From Candidatus Thiodiazotropha endolucinida (lineage in GTDB: Bacteria; Pseudomonadota; Gammaproteobacteria; Chromatiales; Chromatiaceae), in assembly GCF_001715975.1 (NCBI RefSeq), contig NZ_MARB01000034.1, positions 1 through 32,804 on the forward strand: a DNA stretch of 32,804 nt, written 5' to 3'. The notes below the pieces were generated by a model, which was given only the letters and a program-made list of their open reading frames with translations, was not told the origin of the DNA and made no database searches. A program made the translations under genes and the position numbers. Positions within the stretch are counted from its first letter, which is position 1. Each line of letters opens with the position of its first letter. Of the stretch, positions 9,287 through 17,248 are shown piece after piece.

Positions 9287-9859
9287 TTGAACAGATCATC
9301 TTATCTGAAATCATTAAGTATCACTGCAACTGTTAGCCGTTACCTGTACAGGTCTTTTATTGTTGTAATGTGTATTGTGTTTGCCAGTGCGCTGTTTTCA
9401 GGATGTGCCTCGGTATCGAAAACACCCGCCAGCGCAACTGAGCGTTCCAGATCCGACAATCAGGGATTATCTTTTATACCTGTTATTCACCCCGCAGTAA
9501 AGATCGCAGAAAACCTGAAAGGCGTACCCTATCGCTATGGTGGGGTTACCCCAAAAGGTTTCGACTGCAGCGGCCTGGTTCACTATGCATACCATAAAGC
9601 CGGCATAAAGATTCCAAGAACAACACGGGATCTATACCGGGTGTCCCGGCGACTGCCTATCGAGCAGGCCAAACCCGGTGATTTACTGTTTTTCAAGATA
9701 AACTCGCGCAAGTTATCGCATGTGGGACTCTACGCCGGAAACGGACGGTTTATCCATGCCTCGACCGGGCAGAATCGTGTTGCCGACGGTTCGCTCGAAG
9801 ATCCATACTGGCGTGACCGCCTGATAGGGATAGGCCGGCTTCCAGTTGATCGGATGTGA
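9287..9859 (+). CDS. NlpC/P60 family lipoprotein (peptidoglycan endopeptidase)
   Basis: A 190-residue lipoprotein with a long N-terminal region, a hydrophobic signal (VVMCIVFASALFSGC) and a lipobox LFSGC that places Cys41 as the lipidated residue. The NlpC/P60 domain covers about residues 70-188. The catalytic Cys lies in GVTPKGFDCSGLVHYAY, the His in LSHVGLYAGNGRFIHAS, and the third polar residue in the following strand. The family cleaves gamma-D-Glu-DAP bonds in peptidoglycan (Spr/NlpC-like). The start is a TTG with GAGAGG eight bases upstream; an internal ATG at residue 28 would cut the signal sequence, so the TTG is favoured. The gene is transcribed alone. Confidence 0.88.
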   Translation: MNRSSYLKSLSITATVSRYLYRSFIVVMCIVFASALFSGCASVSKTPASATERSRSDNQGLSFIPVIHPAVKIAENLKGVPYRYGGVTPKGFDCSGLVHYAYHKAGIKIPRTTRDLYRVSRRLPIEQAKPGDLLFFKINSRKLSHVGLYAGNGRFIHASTGQNRVADGSLEDPYWRDRLIGIGRLPVDRM

Positions 9860-9976
9860 ATGAAATTCCTTATATCAACTTTTTTACATTTTCGAACAAT
9901 ATTCGGGAATGGATTCTCATAATTCAGCTTACCTATGTGGTACGTTTTTCCCAAATGTAGAGAGGAATGAGGAATA

Positions 9977-11593
9977 GTGACTATGCCACGAATCTCCAAA
10001 CTTATTGCATTGGTTTCACTGACATGCATCTTGGCTATCAGTCTGATTTCCTGCGGCGGCGGTGGCGGCAGTAGCGAAACTACGACGCCGACTTCAACAT
10101 CGGCTCAACGCACCGGTACGGTCGGTATTCTTCTGACCGACAAGCCCGCCGACCCATCGCTGTTTGTGGCCATGAACGCCACCATAGAGCGGATGGGATT
10201 GATTGGGTCCGAAAATGGTGATGAGGTAACGCTCTTTTCCGATGAACCTCAGACGATCGATCTTCTCAGCCTGAAGAATGAGTCGATTCCCTTCACCTTC
10301 CGGGATGATGTGCCCGTGGGTACTTACTGCAAGATTCGTTTAATCCTGAGCGATCTTGAACTGGTGCTGGCCGACGATACCCCGGATGATCTGACTGACA
10401 ATGAAACCTATCACCCAAACCTGCCGGGCAATGGCAAACTTGATCTGCTCGCGCGTGATTGCTTCACGGTCGAGGAGGGCAATGTAATAACCGTACAGGT
10501 CGATATGGATGGTGGTAATTCGATTCATATCACCGGAAACAACAACGGGTACAATTTCAGACCAGTTGTATTTGTTGATGTTCTTGAGGAAGGATTCGAA
10601 AGTAAGCTGGTTCGCTTGGAGGGCGAAATCACCGAAGTGATGCCTGATGAGAATTCCCTGTTGATATGTGACGCCCTGCCCATGCAGCAAACAGCGAGTA
10701 TGGAGTGTGTCGAGATTAAACTGGGTGACGATACGGCTTTCTTCGACAATCTGAATTATAACGGTGAACCTCGTTCTCTCGATGAACTGCTGTTGGAGGA
10801 GAATTTGGGTGAAGTGGTGGTTGTTGTGGGCTGGCCCGATCATCAGGTGATGCCCCATGTTGATGTGGATGTTGATATTCCCCGGGGCCACCTTCCATCT
10901 CCCGGCGAGTGTCGACTTTGGATGATCGATGAACCTCCCGGTCTACAATCCCCTCCAGGTGACTGCGAATTATTGGAAGAACAAATAACAGATGTTTCCG
11001 TTCTGGTGGATCACGAAGGTGTGGTGAGCGACAGATATCACCCCCTGATGGAAGTGGATGCCCTGGTCATTGAGTTGGGTGATTTTCTTCAGGTGGAGGG
11101 TGAAGTCGCTGCTGATGCCGATATCAGCGGATTTGGTATGAATGTCACTGAAAGCGGCTCGGTTGTGACAGCTGGGCCGCTTGATGTCATGTTTCATCAG
11201 GATGAGCCCGGTATCAATGGCACCAGGATCGTCTCCAAGTCGGGCGACATACTGGATTATCTGGAGGTTACCGTGCCCCGCAAGGTTCAGGTTGACGGCG
11301 TACTCGACCTGACAGGTACCGAAGCCGTACTCAAAGCTGCGTTGGTGATTATCGATACCACTACTGAAGAGAACGATCAGCAGATCACCGGTACTATCCT
11401 TTCGATTGGTGCAAACGGCTTTGTCCTGTCTCCCGAAGAAGGTACTGTATGTGGTATTGCTACCACTGACTTGGCGGTTACATACGCTGATGGTGTTGAT
11501 TTTCTCACCGTTGTCATCACCGATACGGTCAGTGAAATCTCACAGGACGGTACGCTTGAGGTCGGCCAGGATGTGGGAATAAACGGCAGCTGA
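9977..11593 (+). CDS. DUF4382 domain lipoprotein with C-terminal DUF5666-like repeats
   Basis: A 538-residue lipoprotein with a signal sequence and lipobox ISLISC followed by a Gly/Ser/Thr linker. Residues ~47-200 fit DUF4382: GTVGILLTDKPADP, then FTFRDDVPVGTYCKIRL. The remainder contains acidic beta-rich segments resembling DUF5666 (LVRLEGEITEVMP, QITGTILSIGANGFVLSP). The start is a GTG after AGAGAGGAATGAGG; an ATG two codons later is equally possible. The stop TGA at 11591-11593 is suspicious: the same frame continues for 19 codons reading SADGYIAESVVILDDQRIP and ends at a TAG (11651-11653), which looks like the natural end of a DUF5666 unit. No enzymatic role is known. Confidence 0.8.
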   Translation: MTMPRISKLIALVSLTCILAISLISCGGGGGSSETTTPTSTSAQRTGTVGILLTDKPADPSLFVAMNATIERMGLIGSENGDEVTLFSDEPQTIDLLSLKNESIPFTFRDDVPVGTYCKIRLILSDLELVLADDTPDDLTDNETYHPNLPGNGKLDLLARDCFTVEEGNVITVQVDMDGGNSIHITGNNNGYNFRPVVFVDVLEEGFESKLVRLEGEITEVMPDENSLLICDALPMQQTASMECVEIKLGDDTAFFDNLNYNGEPRSLDELLLEENLGEVVVVVGWPDHQVMPHVDVDVDIPRGHLPSPGECRLWMIDEPPGLQSPPGDCELLEEQITDVSVLVDHEGVVSDRYHPLMEVDALVIELGDFLQVEGEVAADADISGFGMNVTESGSVVTAGPLDVMFHQDEPGINGTRIVSKSGDILDYLEVTVPRKVQVDGVLDLTGTEAVLKAALVIIDTTTEENDQQITGTILSIGANGFVLSPEEGTVCGIATTDLAVTYADGVDFLTVVITDTVSEISQDGTLEVGQDVGINGS

Positions 11594-11684
11594 AGTGCGG
11601 ATGGTTATATTGCCGAAAGCGTTGTGATTTTGGATGATCAACGTATTCCGTAGGTATACTCCAGTACCCTCCTCATAAAGAATC

Positions 11685-11701
11685 CCCGCACGATGTGCGG
11701 G
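11685..11701 (+). terminator. possible terminator hairpin after the DUF4382 gene
   Basis: A perfect 7-bp stem CCCGCAC / GTGCGGG with a GAT loop lies 32 bases past the TAG of the extended reading frame. Only a weak T-rich stretch follows, so its efficiency is uncertain. Confidence 0.4.
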
Positions 11702-11940
11702 TATTCGTTCCCATCAAATCTCAGTTATTTCATTGCTTGCTGTACAGCCAATATCACTTTTGATCGAGTATCTTCAATCTTTTTGAAAAATCCCGAAATA
11801 ATCTAAAATATTGAAATATATGTCTGTCATATGGTGAAGCTATATGGTACGGAGTTTTCTTGTATACCTTAGCAGTGCTTTGAGTACAATAAGCTAATCC
11901 ATACTGTACAAAGACAGCCTTGGGCGAATGGAAGATAAAG
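11702..11940. other. AT-rich upstream region of the small exported protein
   Basis: The roughly 240 bases between the hairpin and the next gene hold no convincing ORF. The segment is AT-rich and probably contains the promoter of the following gene, but no clear -35/-10 pair could be chosen. Confidence 0.35.
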
Positions 11941-12312
11941 ATGAAGAAACGCGCTATAACCTGTCTATTATCCTTGCTCTCTACGCATCCTTCTGTACAT
12001 GCCGGAGAGGCAGATGTAGTCGATGTGGCTATAAAGAATAGAGGGGCCAATATCTATGATTTTTCTGTAACGGTAATGCATCAGGATACCGGTTGGGATC
12101 ATTATGCCAATCGCTGGGAGGTATTGGATGAAAAGGGTGTCATTTTAGGCACAAGGACGCTTCATCATCCGCATGTCAATGAACAACCGTTCACCCGTCG
12201 CTTATCGGGGATTCATATTCCATCAGAGACAAAATCAGTCGTTATTCGATCGCATGACTCGGTCCATAAATACGGTGGTGCGACTGTGACAGTGCAGTTG
12301 CCAATGAATTAA
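11941..12312 (+). CDS. small exported protein of unknown function
   Basis: A 123-residue protein starting at ATG 11941 with MKKRAITCLLSLLSTHPSVHAGEADVVD, a normal signal peptide cleaved after VHA; the frame could extend to a TTG at 11920. The mature part (VAIKNRGANIYDFSVTVMHQDTGWDHYANRWEVLDEKGVILGTR) looks like an immunoglobulin-like beta sandwich. It ends with SVHKYGGATVTVQLP. I recall similar small periplasmic proteins as conserved hypotheticals but cannot name a function. GGAAG precedes the start. It converges on the HTH gene. Confidence 0.7.
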   Translation: MKKRAITCLLSLLSTHPSVHAGEADVVDVAIKNRGANIYDFSVTVMHQDTGWDHYANRWEVLDEKGVILGTRTLHHPHVNEQPFTRRLSGIHIPSETKSVVIRSHDSVHKYGGATVTVQLPMN

Positions 12313-12362
12313 ACACGTCATGGCTTGTTTGAGTGACTGGCTGCAAAAGGGTAGATCGTTTA

Positions 12363-13142
12363 TCAGGTTTTACCGCTGTTTCTTGTTCTCTTATGGTGCG
12401 ATTCAGATTTGCGCAATGAATCGAACAACCCATAGGACCAGGGGCGCATTGCGATCACTACTGTGGTTCCGTCCCGGTCATCCAGGGGCAGCTTCGCATC
12501 ATCGTCATTCAATTCATCGAACTCCCTGGCGAGATGTTCCATTTTACGTTGAAACACACGATTCGAGCTTTCGGCCAACATGCCGTTTATCACAATCAAT
12601 CTTTCATTCTGGTGGTCAAACCGGGAAGCGAAAAATTCCGCTTCAATCTTTTCCTGGAAGAAGCGCTGAATCGGCCCGTTTTCCTGCCATTTGAAGTTGC
12701 GGGCGACGAGTAGCTTGACTCTGTTTTTAGGTAAAAGCTCTATCAGACGCAACCGGTCGAGTTTGGCCAGCTGTTGTATGCATCTGGTCTCGGATATGTG
12801 GAAACGCGCTACGATATCATCCAGTGACCAGCGGTTGAGCACACAGACCGTGACCAGCAGCAGTTCGAGATTTCCCGCAATCTCAGCTTCCTGTTCAACG
12901 GTCAACCCGGAGATAGCCGTCGCACCAGCCCACTCATTCATCTCCTGTACCAGGTCGGAGATCTCCATCTCCATTATCTGGCAGACTTGGTCCAGGCGCT
13001 CCAGGGTAAAGCGACGTTTGGCGAATAGCCGTTTCACGTTCGCCTCAGAGAGATCCAAATGGCGCGCCACATCCGCATAGGTCATCCCGTGTGCTTTGAG
13101 GCTGCGTTTCAGGGCATCGATAAGTTGAAGCGTTTGGGCCAT
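12363..13142 (-). CDS. XRE-type HTH transcriptional regulator
   Basis: A 259-residue DNA-binding protein. Residues ~5-65 form a Cro/CI-type helix-turn-helix: ALKRSLKAHGMTYADVARHLDLSEANVKRLFAKRRFTLERLDQVCQIMEMEISDLV. The C-terminal two thirds contain helical segments (SLDDIVARFHISETRCIQQLAKL, possibly a second winged HTH) and a basic-acidic tail; no ligand-binding domain is recognised. It lies 100 bases downstream of the ArfA-like gene on the same strand, so it could be the last gene of the RNA-repair operon or have its own promoter (AT-rich spacer). If it is part of the operon it is a candidate regulator; that is inference. Confidence 0.8.
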   Translation of the reverse strand: MAQTLQLIDALKRSLKAHGMTYADVARHLDLSEANVKRLFAKRRFTLERLDQVCQIMEMEISDLVQEMNEWAGATAISGLTVEQEAEIAGNLELLLVTVCVLNRWSLDDIVARFHISETRCIQQLAKLDRLRLIELLPKNRVKLLVARNFKWQENGPIQRFFQEKIEAEFFASRFDHQNERLIVINGMLAESSNRVFQRKMEHLAREFDELNDDDAKLPLDDRDGTTVVIAMRPWSYGLFDSLRKSESHHKRTRNSGKT

Positions 13143-13166
13143 GATAAAATGATAAGGTATTAATTA

Positions 13167-13172
13167 ATTATA
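13167..13172 (-). promoter_or_regulatory. possible -10 element upstream of the HTH gene
   Basis: On the minus strand a perfect TATAAT lies 25 bases before the ATG of the HTH regulator, within an AT-rich spacer. No good -35 at 17 bases was found, so this is only suggestive of a promoter separate from the upstream operon. Confidence 0.3.
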
Positions 13173-13243
13173 CTGATAGATGAAATCAAACATCTGATTC
13201 TAAGTATAGTAGCTTAATATGAGCCAAAGCGCTAAGAGCTGTA

Positions 13244-13435
13244 TTACCCTGCTGTTGACGCAAGTGCATGGTCTTCTCTCAGTACACAATATGTACTCAG
13301 AGAAGACCATGCCTTGCGCAGGTTCTGCTTAGCCTTACGGCGTTGTGCCTTGTTGGTTGTGTCGTGTACACCACCCTTGCGCAGCATCGGATGGTTATGC
13401 AATGGATTTCGTGGTTTGCGTGTTTTGTTTTTCAT
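13244..13435 (-). CDS. ArfA-like small basic protein (putative alternative ribosome-rescue factor)
   Basis: A 63-residue, strongly basic protein: NPLHNHPMLRKGGVHDTTNK then AQRRKAKQNLRKAW. The start at 13435 has AGGTAATTGAG just upstream; the frame extends further but without a site. The pattern P-(M/L)-(L/F)-R followed by a Lys/Arg-rich stretch and a conserved Trp resembles ArfA, which rescues ribosomes stalled on nonstop mRNA together with RF2. The strongest support is RNA structure. The last codons (about 40-59) fold into a long hairpin (13259-13318), as in E. coli arfA, where RNase III cleavage of a coding-region hairpin yields a nonstop mRNA and an active truncated protein. The gene lies 47 bases after rtcB. 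The homology is weak by eye, so the name is provisional. Confidence 0.5.
   Translation of the reverse strand: MKNKTRKPRNPLHNHPMLRKGGVHDTTNKAQRRKAKQNLRKAWSSLSTYCVLREDHALASTAG
13259..13318 (-). promoter_or_regulatory. long hairpin inside the 3' coding end of the ArfA-like gene
   Basis: The arms pair almost perfectly: an outer 6-bp stem CGCAAG/CTTGCG, a one-base bulge, a 14-bp stem GCATGGTCTTCTCT/AGAGAAGACCATGC, one C-C mismatch, an inner 6-bp stem AGTACA/TGTACT and the loop CAATA. It spans codons 40-59 and leaves the reading frame open. A stem of ~26 bp is a plausible RNase III substrate. There is no T-tract, so it is not a standard terminator. Confidence 0.8.
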
Positions 13436-13461
13436 CTCAATTACCTCTGTGTTGAAATAAA

Positions 13462-13481
13462 TGGGCCGGTGCCCCGGCCCA
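13462..13481 (-). promoter_or_regulatory. intercistronic hairpin between rtcB and the ArfA-like gene
   Basis: A perfect 8-bp inverted repeat TGGGCCGG/CCGGCCCA with a 4-base loop lies between the rtcB stop and the next ribosome site. It resembles the hairpin after the slipin gene and may stabilise or separate messages. Confidence 0.5.
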
Positions 13482-13482
13482 C

Positions 13483-14688
13483 TTATCCCTTGACGCACAG
13501 CACCTGTTTCAGGGTGTGCACCACTTCAACCAGATCGCTCTGGTTCGCCATTACCTGATCGATATCCTTGTAGGCGCCCGGGATTTCGTCGATGACTCCC
13601 TTGTCCTTACGGCATTCAACCCCCCGGGTCTGGGATTCGAGATCCGCCCGGTTGAACTGCCGCTTTGCCTTGGTGCGCGACATGCGACGCCCGGCACCGT
13701 GTGAGCAGGAGCAGAAGGACGCTTCACTGCCCTTGCCACGCACAATGTAGGATTTGGCGCCCATGGATCCGGGGATGATCCCCAATTCTCCTTCGCCGGC
13801 ACGAATCGCGCCTTTGCGGGTGACATAGACATCAGCACCGAAGTGATGCTCCCGCACAACATAGTTGTGGTGGCAGTTGATCGCCTCCTTGGTGATTGAA
13901 AAGGGCGGCAGCTGCAGAGCCAGGGCATCCAGGATCTGCTGCATCATTTCGCGGCGATTGATCATGGCGTAATCCTGGGCCCAGGCAACAGCTTCGACAT
14001 AGTCATCGAAGTGCTGCGCCCCCTCAGTGAAGTAGGCCAGGTCCCTGTCGGGCAGCCTTCCCAGCTGATCGCCCATATCCTTGCGCGCGAGATTGATGAA
14101 GTAGCGTCCGATGACATTGCCGATGCCGCGTGAACCGGAGTGCAGCATTACCCATACCGCCTCGTTTTCATCCAGACAAAGCTCGATGAAGTGATTCCCG
14201 CCGCCCAGGGATGCCAGCTGTCGAATCCAGATGTCGTAGGGACGCTTTCGCTGCATCTTGGCGATTGCAGGATGCTTGCCGAGAATCTGATCCAATCGCT
14301 TGGCCAATGGAACAATGGTTGAGCGCTTCACCGGATCACGGTCATGCATACCGAATCCAACCGGAATCGCCTGTTCGATACGATTACGCAGCATACGCAG
14401 GCTGTCAGGCAGTTCGGAGGCGGTCAGGGAGAGACGGATGGCGTTCATACCGCACCCGATATCCACTCCGACCGCTGCTGGCACGATGGCGCCTCTGGTG
14501 GGGATCACCGAGCCGACGGTGGCGCCTATACCCGCATGGACATCCGGCATCGCCGCAACATGGTGATGGATAAAGGGCATCTGGGATACGTTCACCAGCT
14601 GGTTTAGTGCCGTCGATTCGGTATCCCCGGTCCAGATATGGACCGGCACCCTGCCTTTGTTGAGAGTTTGTAGAATAGGCATTGTCAT
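13483..14688 (-). CDS. rtcB: RtcB family RNA ligase
   Basis: RtcB seals RNA ends carrying 2',3'-cyclic phosphate or 3'-phosphate to 5'-OH ends, using GTP and Mn2+, acting on cleaved tRNAs or other RNAs in the cytoplasm. At 401 residues it is the shorter RtcB type. Visible motifs are HHHVAAMPDVHAGIGATVGS, AVGVDIGCGMNAIRL (metal ligands Asp76 and Cys79), GGGNHFIEL, MLHSGSRGIGN, HHNYVVREHHFG and ELGIIPGSMGAKSYIVRGKG. The guanylylated histidine lies in CSHGAGRRMSR. The start is ATG 14688 or the ATG two codons later, which has better spacing from AAGGA. The gene follows the 315-residue unknown gene after 5 bases. No rtcA or rtcR is seen nearby. Confidence 0.95.
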   Translation of the reverse strand: MTMPILQTLNKGRVPVHIWTGDTESTALNQLVNVSQMPFIHHHVAAMPDVHAGIGATVGSVIPTRGAIVPAAVGVDIGCGMNAIRLSLTASELPDSLRMLRNRIEQAIPVGFGMHDRDPVKRSTIVPLAKRLDQILGKHPAIAKMQRKRPYDIWIRQLASLGGGNHFIELCLDENEAVWVMLHSGSRGIGNVIGRYFINLARKDMGDQLGRLPDRDLAYFTEGAQHFDDYVEAVAWAQDYAMINRREMMQQILDALALQLPPFSITKEAINCHHNYVVREHHFGADVYVTRKGAIRAGEGELGIIPGSMGAKSYIVRGKGSEASFCSCSHGAGRRMSRTKAKRQFNRADLESQTRGVECRKDKGVIDEIPGAYKDIDQVMANQSDLVEVVHTLKQVLCVKG

Positions 14689-14693
14689 ATTCC

Positions 14694-15641
14694 TTATAGT
14701 TCAAGTTTATAAAAAAGGGGTTCGATTTTCCCTCGACGCAAGCGTTTGATTGTGCGTCTGTCACTGAGCATGCCGGGGAGTTGTTCCGTCTGTTCGAAAC
14801 AGAACTGTCTCGGCAGAGCGCTGTACAGCGACTTGGGGGGCAGGTAGTGGCCGTTGATGCGTTTCAGGTAGTTCCCGACTTTCCAGCTGTGATACCAGAT
14901 CTGTTTCAATCCCAACTCTCTGTTGACGAAATCCACAGTGGCAGCGAGCATGGCCTGGCTCCACTCCTTGAGCAGCGGTTCCACGAACTCAAGATAACGA
15001 CGTGCAGATGCGGCGGTGGTTTTGAAATCGCCACAATCCATTACATGCTCGTCCCTGTCACACCTGTCGAGCCACTTATGCAGCCAGGCGGTATCTCTGA
15101 CCCAGTCACTTTGAACCTCTTCGATCAATACCTCATCTCTGTCGAGATCGATATCGAGGCGTGACCAGGCCAGAGTCTCCCGGTAATAACTGCGATCACC
15201 CCTCCCCAACACCGGATGTCCCCAATAGTTGAAGACACCATCCCGGGTAGGGTGGATCAGTTTCTGCAAAAGGCTGTCATGCTGGTGATTGAAATTGAGT
15301 CGCAGTACCAGGTTGACGCCTGGCCGCGATGTTTGCGCATAACGGTCTGATTTACTCCCCCACACACCTGCGGTGACCAGGTAGGTGGTGCCCGGCTCCT
15401 GCCAATAGCTGACTAACAGATCACTGTTTAAGCGTCCATTGCCACAGCTGCTTAGTAGAGCGGCGATAGAGGATTTGTTCAGCAGCCTCCCAAAGTTGGA
15501 TCCCTTAAGGGTTTGAATGGTCGCATGCCGCTTGACCGCAATCTGCAGCAGTTGCACTGCATAGTAGTCCCGGCAGTAGGGGTAGAGTGTTCTCTCCTTA
15601 GAAAAATAGGCAAACAACTCCTCTATTTCGTTCTGGTCCAT
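14694..15641 (-). CDS. unrecognised protein of the rtcB-slipin operon
   Basis: A 315-residue protein with no signal or membrane segment, between slipin and rtcB. I recognise no family. Notable segments are the N-terminal ERTLYPYCRDYYAVQLLQIA, a central FNYWGHPVLGRGDRSYYRET followed by LAWSRLDIDLDRDEVLIEEVQSDW, and a C-terminal aromatic/basic part IWYHSWKVGNYLKRINGHYLPP. Conserved-looking His, Asp, Glu and Arg residues in the centre (EVLIEEVQSDW) could form an active site; the composition fits a nucleic-acid-acting enzyme, but that is inference. GGAGAG precedes the ATG. The tight coupling (5 bases) to rtcB indicates a shared task. Confidence 0.75.
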   Translation of the reverse strand: MDQNEIEELFAYFSKERTLYPYCRDYYAVQLLQIAVKRHATIQTLKGSNFGRLLNKSSIAALLSSCGNGRLNSDLLVSYWQEPGTTYLVTAGVWGSKSDRYAQTSRPGVNLVLRLNFNHQHDSLLQKLIHPTRDGVFNYWGHPVLGRGDRSYYRETLAWSRLDIDLDRDEVLIEEVQSDWVRDTAWLHKWLDRCDRDEHVMDCGDFKTTAASARRYLEFVEPLLKEWSQAMLAATVDFVNRELGLKQIWYHSWKVGNYLKRINGHYLPPKSLYSALPRQFCFEQTEQLPGMLSDRRTIKRLRRGKIEPLFYKLEL

Positions 15642-15738
15642 GATTGCTCTCCTTCGTTGATTGGACGCAGGTGGGTTGATGGAAATGGGTTAAATGGATT
15701 ATTCGCATGGTTAACTCCTGGTCTATTTAGGTTGAATT

Positions 15739-15759
15739 GCCCGGCCCTCTGGGCCGGGC
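15739..15759 (-). promoter_or_regulatory. intercistronic hairpin after the slipin gene
   Basis: A perfect 9-bp stem GCCCGGCCC/GGGCCGGGC with a TCT loop (plus-strand sense) lies just after the slipin stop. No T-run follows on the minus strand, so it is more likely an mRNA stabiliser or processing site than a full terminator. Confidence 0.55.
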
Positions 15760-15767
15760 GGTTGGGG

Positions 15768-16910
15768 TTACACCGAGATCTTCACAGTGTCGTTGAGGAC
15801 GCCGTCGAGACCGCCGAAGACGGTCAGACGATCCACCTTGTCGGTCACCTTCTCCAGAGTCTCCAGCTCCTTGAGGCGCAACAGGGTGGGGTTCTCGTCC
15901 ATCAGCTTTGCAGTGTTCAGCAGCGAACGGGTCGCCGCGGTCTCCTCGCGCCGCTTGATGACATTGGCCTGTGCAGCCTTCTCGGCCTGCACCACCTGGT
16001 TGAGAATCTCCTTCATCTCACCGGGCAGGATCACATCCTTGAGACCGACACTGCAGAGCTCGAAGCCGTTCTCCGCGGCCTTGCCGGCAACCTTGTCGAA
16101 CACCTCCCGGTCGACCCGCTCCTTGTCCTCCAACAGCTTGTCGAGCTCGCGGGAGCCTACCGCCTGCCGCAGTGCGAATTGCAGTTCACGGTAGATCCAG
16201 TCGAGGGGCTGCTGCAGCCTGTTGCGCGCCTTTACCGGGTCCAGGATCTGGTACTGGGCTCCCAGGTTGAGACGCAGCGAGACCTTGTCACGGGAGAGAA
16301 TCTCCTGCCCCTGGACCTCCATCGCCTGGATACGGGTATCCAATTGCTCCACACTGACGTGTCGCTTCAGCGCCCAAAAGGCGTGAAAGCCCGGCTTCAG
16401 GGTCTGGCGCAACTCACCGTCGATCAACAACAGGCCGACATAGTGATCCATAACCTCGGCGGTCTGGATGTTGGGCTGCAGCTCTCGCGCCACTACACCA
16501 CCACGGGTACGAAACACCGCATCCACGAGGTCCTTGGGGACAACCAGACCGTTGCGCAGATCGATCCGCTCTACACGCAGGGTGTAGGGGAGTTTCCAAT
16601 AGACCCTGCGCTCACCCGGCGCCAACAGCTCGATGAACTTGTCGTCCCGATAGACAAGACCGATCTGGTTGTCGGCCATGTCCGCCAGTTCCAGGTAAGG
16701 GCTCAACAAATCGCCCGCCCCCTTCATCAGGATCTCGGTGTTCTTGTTGGCGCATACTGCCTGGCCCAGGTCGTGCAGTTCGATCCGTACATGGCCGAAT
16801 GGGTCGAAGTGGCGGTAGACACCCGGCTCCAGCACCTTGATCAGCTGACTGTCACGAAACAGAAAACCGCGCTCGTGCTGGGCCACAACGATGCGCTTGT
16901 ATGCAAACAT
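15768..16910 (-). CDS. slipin (SPFH / band 7 family) protein
   Basis: The protein has 380 residues from the ATG at 16910, which has AGGAG seven bases upstream; the longer open frame has no such site. The band-7/SPFH domain is in the second half (VSVEQLDTRIQAMEVQGQEILSRDKVSLRLNL to VGSRELDKLLEDKERVDREVF), followed by the typical helical segment LKDVILPGEMKEILNQVVQAEKAAQANVIKRREETAATRSLLNTA. No N-terminal membrane helix is present, unlike most slipins. The N-terminal half holds three similar units (about residues 10-36, 82-106 and 157-180) of the form hGLhhRDxxLhxxLxPGxhxxF. Slipins assemble into oligomers and recur beside rtcB in RNA-repair loci. The function here is unproven. Confidence 0.9.
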   Translation of the reverse strand: MFAYKRIVVAQHERGFLFRDSQLIKVLEPGVYRHFDPFGHVRIELHDLGQAVCANKNTEILMKGAGDLLSPYLELADMADNQIGLVYRDDKFIELLAPGERRVYWKLPYTLRVERIDLRNGLVVPKDLVDAVFRTRGGVVARELQPNIQTAEVMDHYVGLLLIDGELRQTLKPGFHAFWALKRHVSVEQLDTRIQAMEVQGQEILSRDKVSLRLNLGAQYQILDPVKARNRLQQPLDWIYRELQFALRQAVGSRELDKLLEDKERVDREVFDKVAGKAAENGFELCSVGLKDVILPGEMKEILNQVVQAEKAAQANVIKRREETAATRSLLNTAKLMDENPTLLRLKELETLEKVTDKVDRLTVFGGLDGVLNDTVKISV

Positions 16911-17235
16911 TGTTTTTCTCCTCAGTTTGTAAAAGTGATTGAAATTGCCTTTTCGAAGCGCACGATAAACCCAGCTAAACACGACATACTTAGTCGCCGG
17001 GTTAAATAATATGCACTTCGGAAAAGCGCGGCCCCACATCCGCAGCGCGGGCCCGGATGGGACGATCGGGTGGGTGAAATCGCGGTCGCTGCCACGACCC
17101 GTGCACTCCCTTGCCGGACCGTTTGGCGATGGCGATCTCACTGACCCGTCGCGCCATGTCGGGCACAGGCCCTGCGGGTGGTGCAGGTTTTTGTCCAAAG
17201 CACTCAGCGTTGAAACCTGCCGGGACGTTGCTTGG
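16911..17235. other. GC-rich leader between tRNA-like genes and slipin
   Basis: About 325 bases on the minus strand between the RNA genes and slipin. The open frame that runs through it continues the slipin frame but lacks coding character. Several short GC-rich inverted repeats occur (for example GGTCG/CGACC near 17083-17100 and CCTGC/GCAGG near 17170-17190), so a structured leader RNA is possible. I see no independent gene. Confidence 0.4.
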
Positions 17236-17248
17236 ATAGTGAGTCAGT

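Noticed and set aside
15513-17009. 498-codon plus-strand open frame
   Set aside because: It is antisense to slipin and the 315-residue gene, both of which have clear family or operon support; its composition is Leu/Gln-rich as expected for an antisense shadow.
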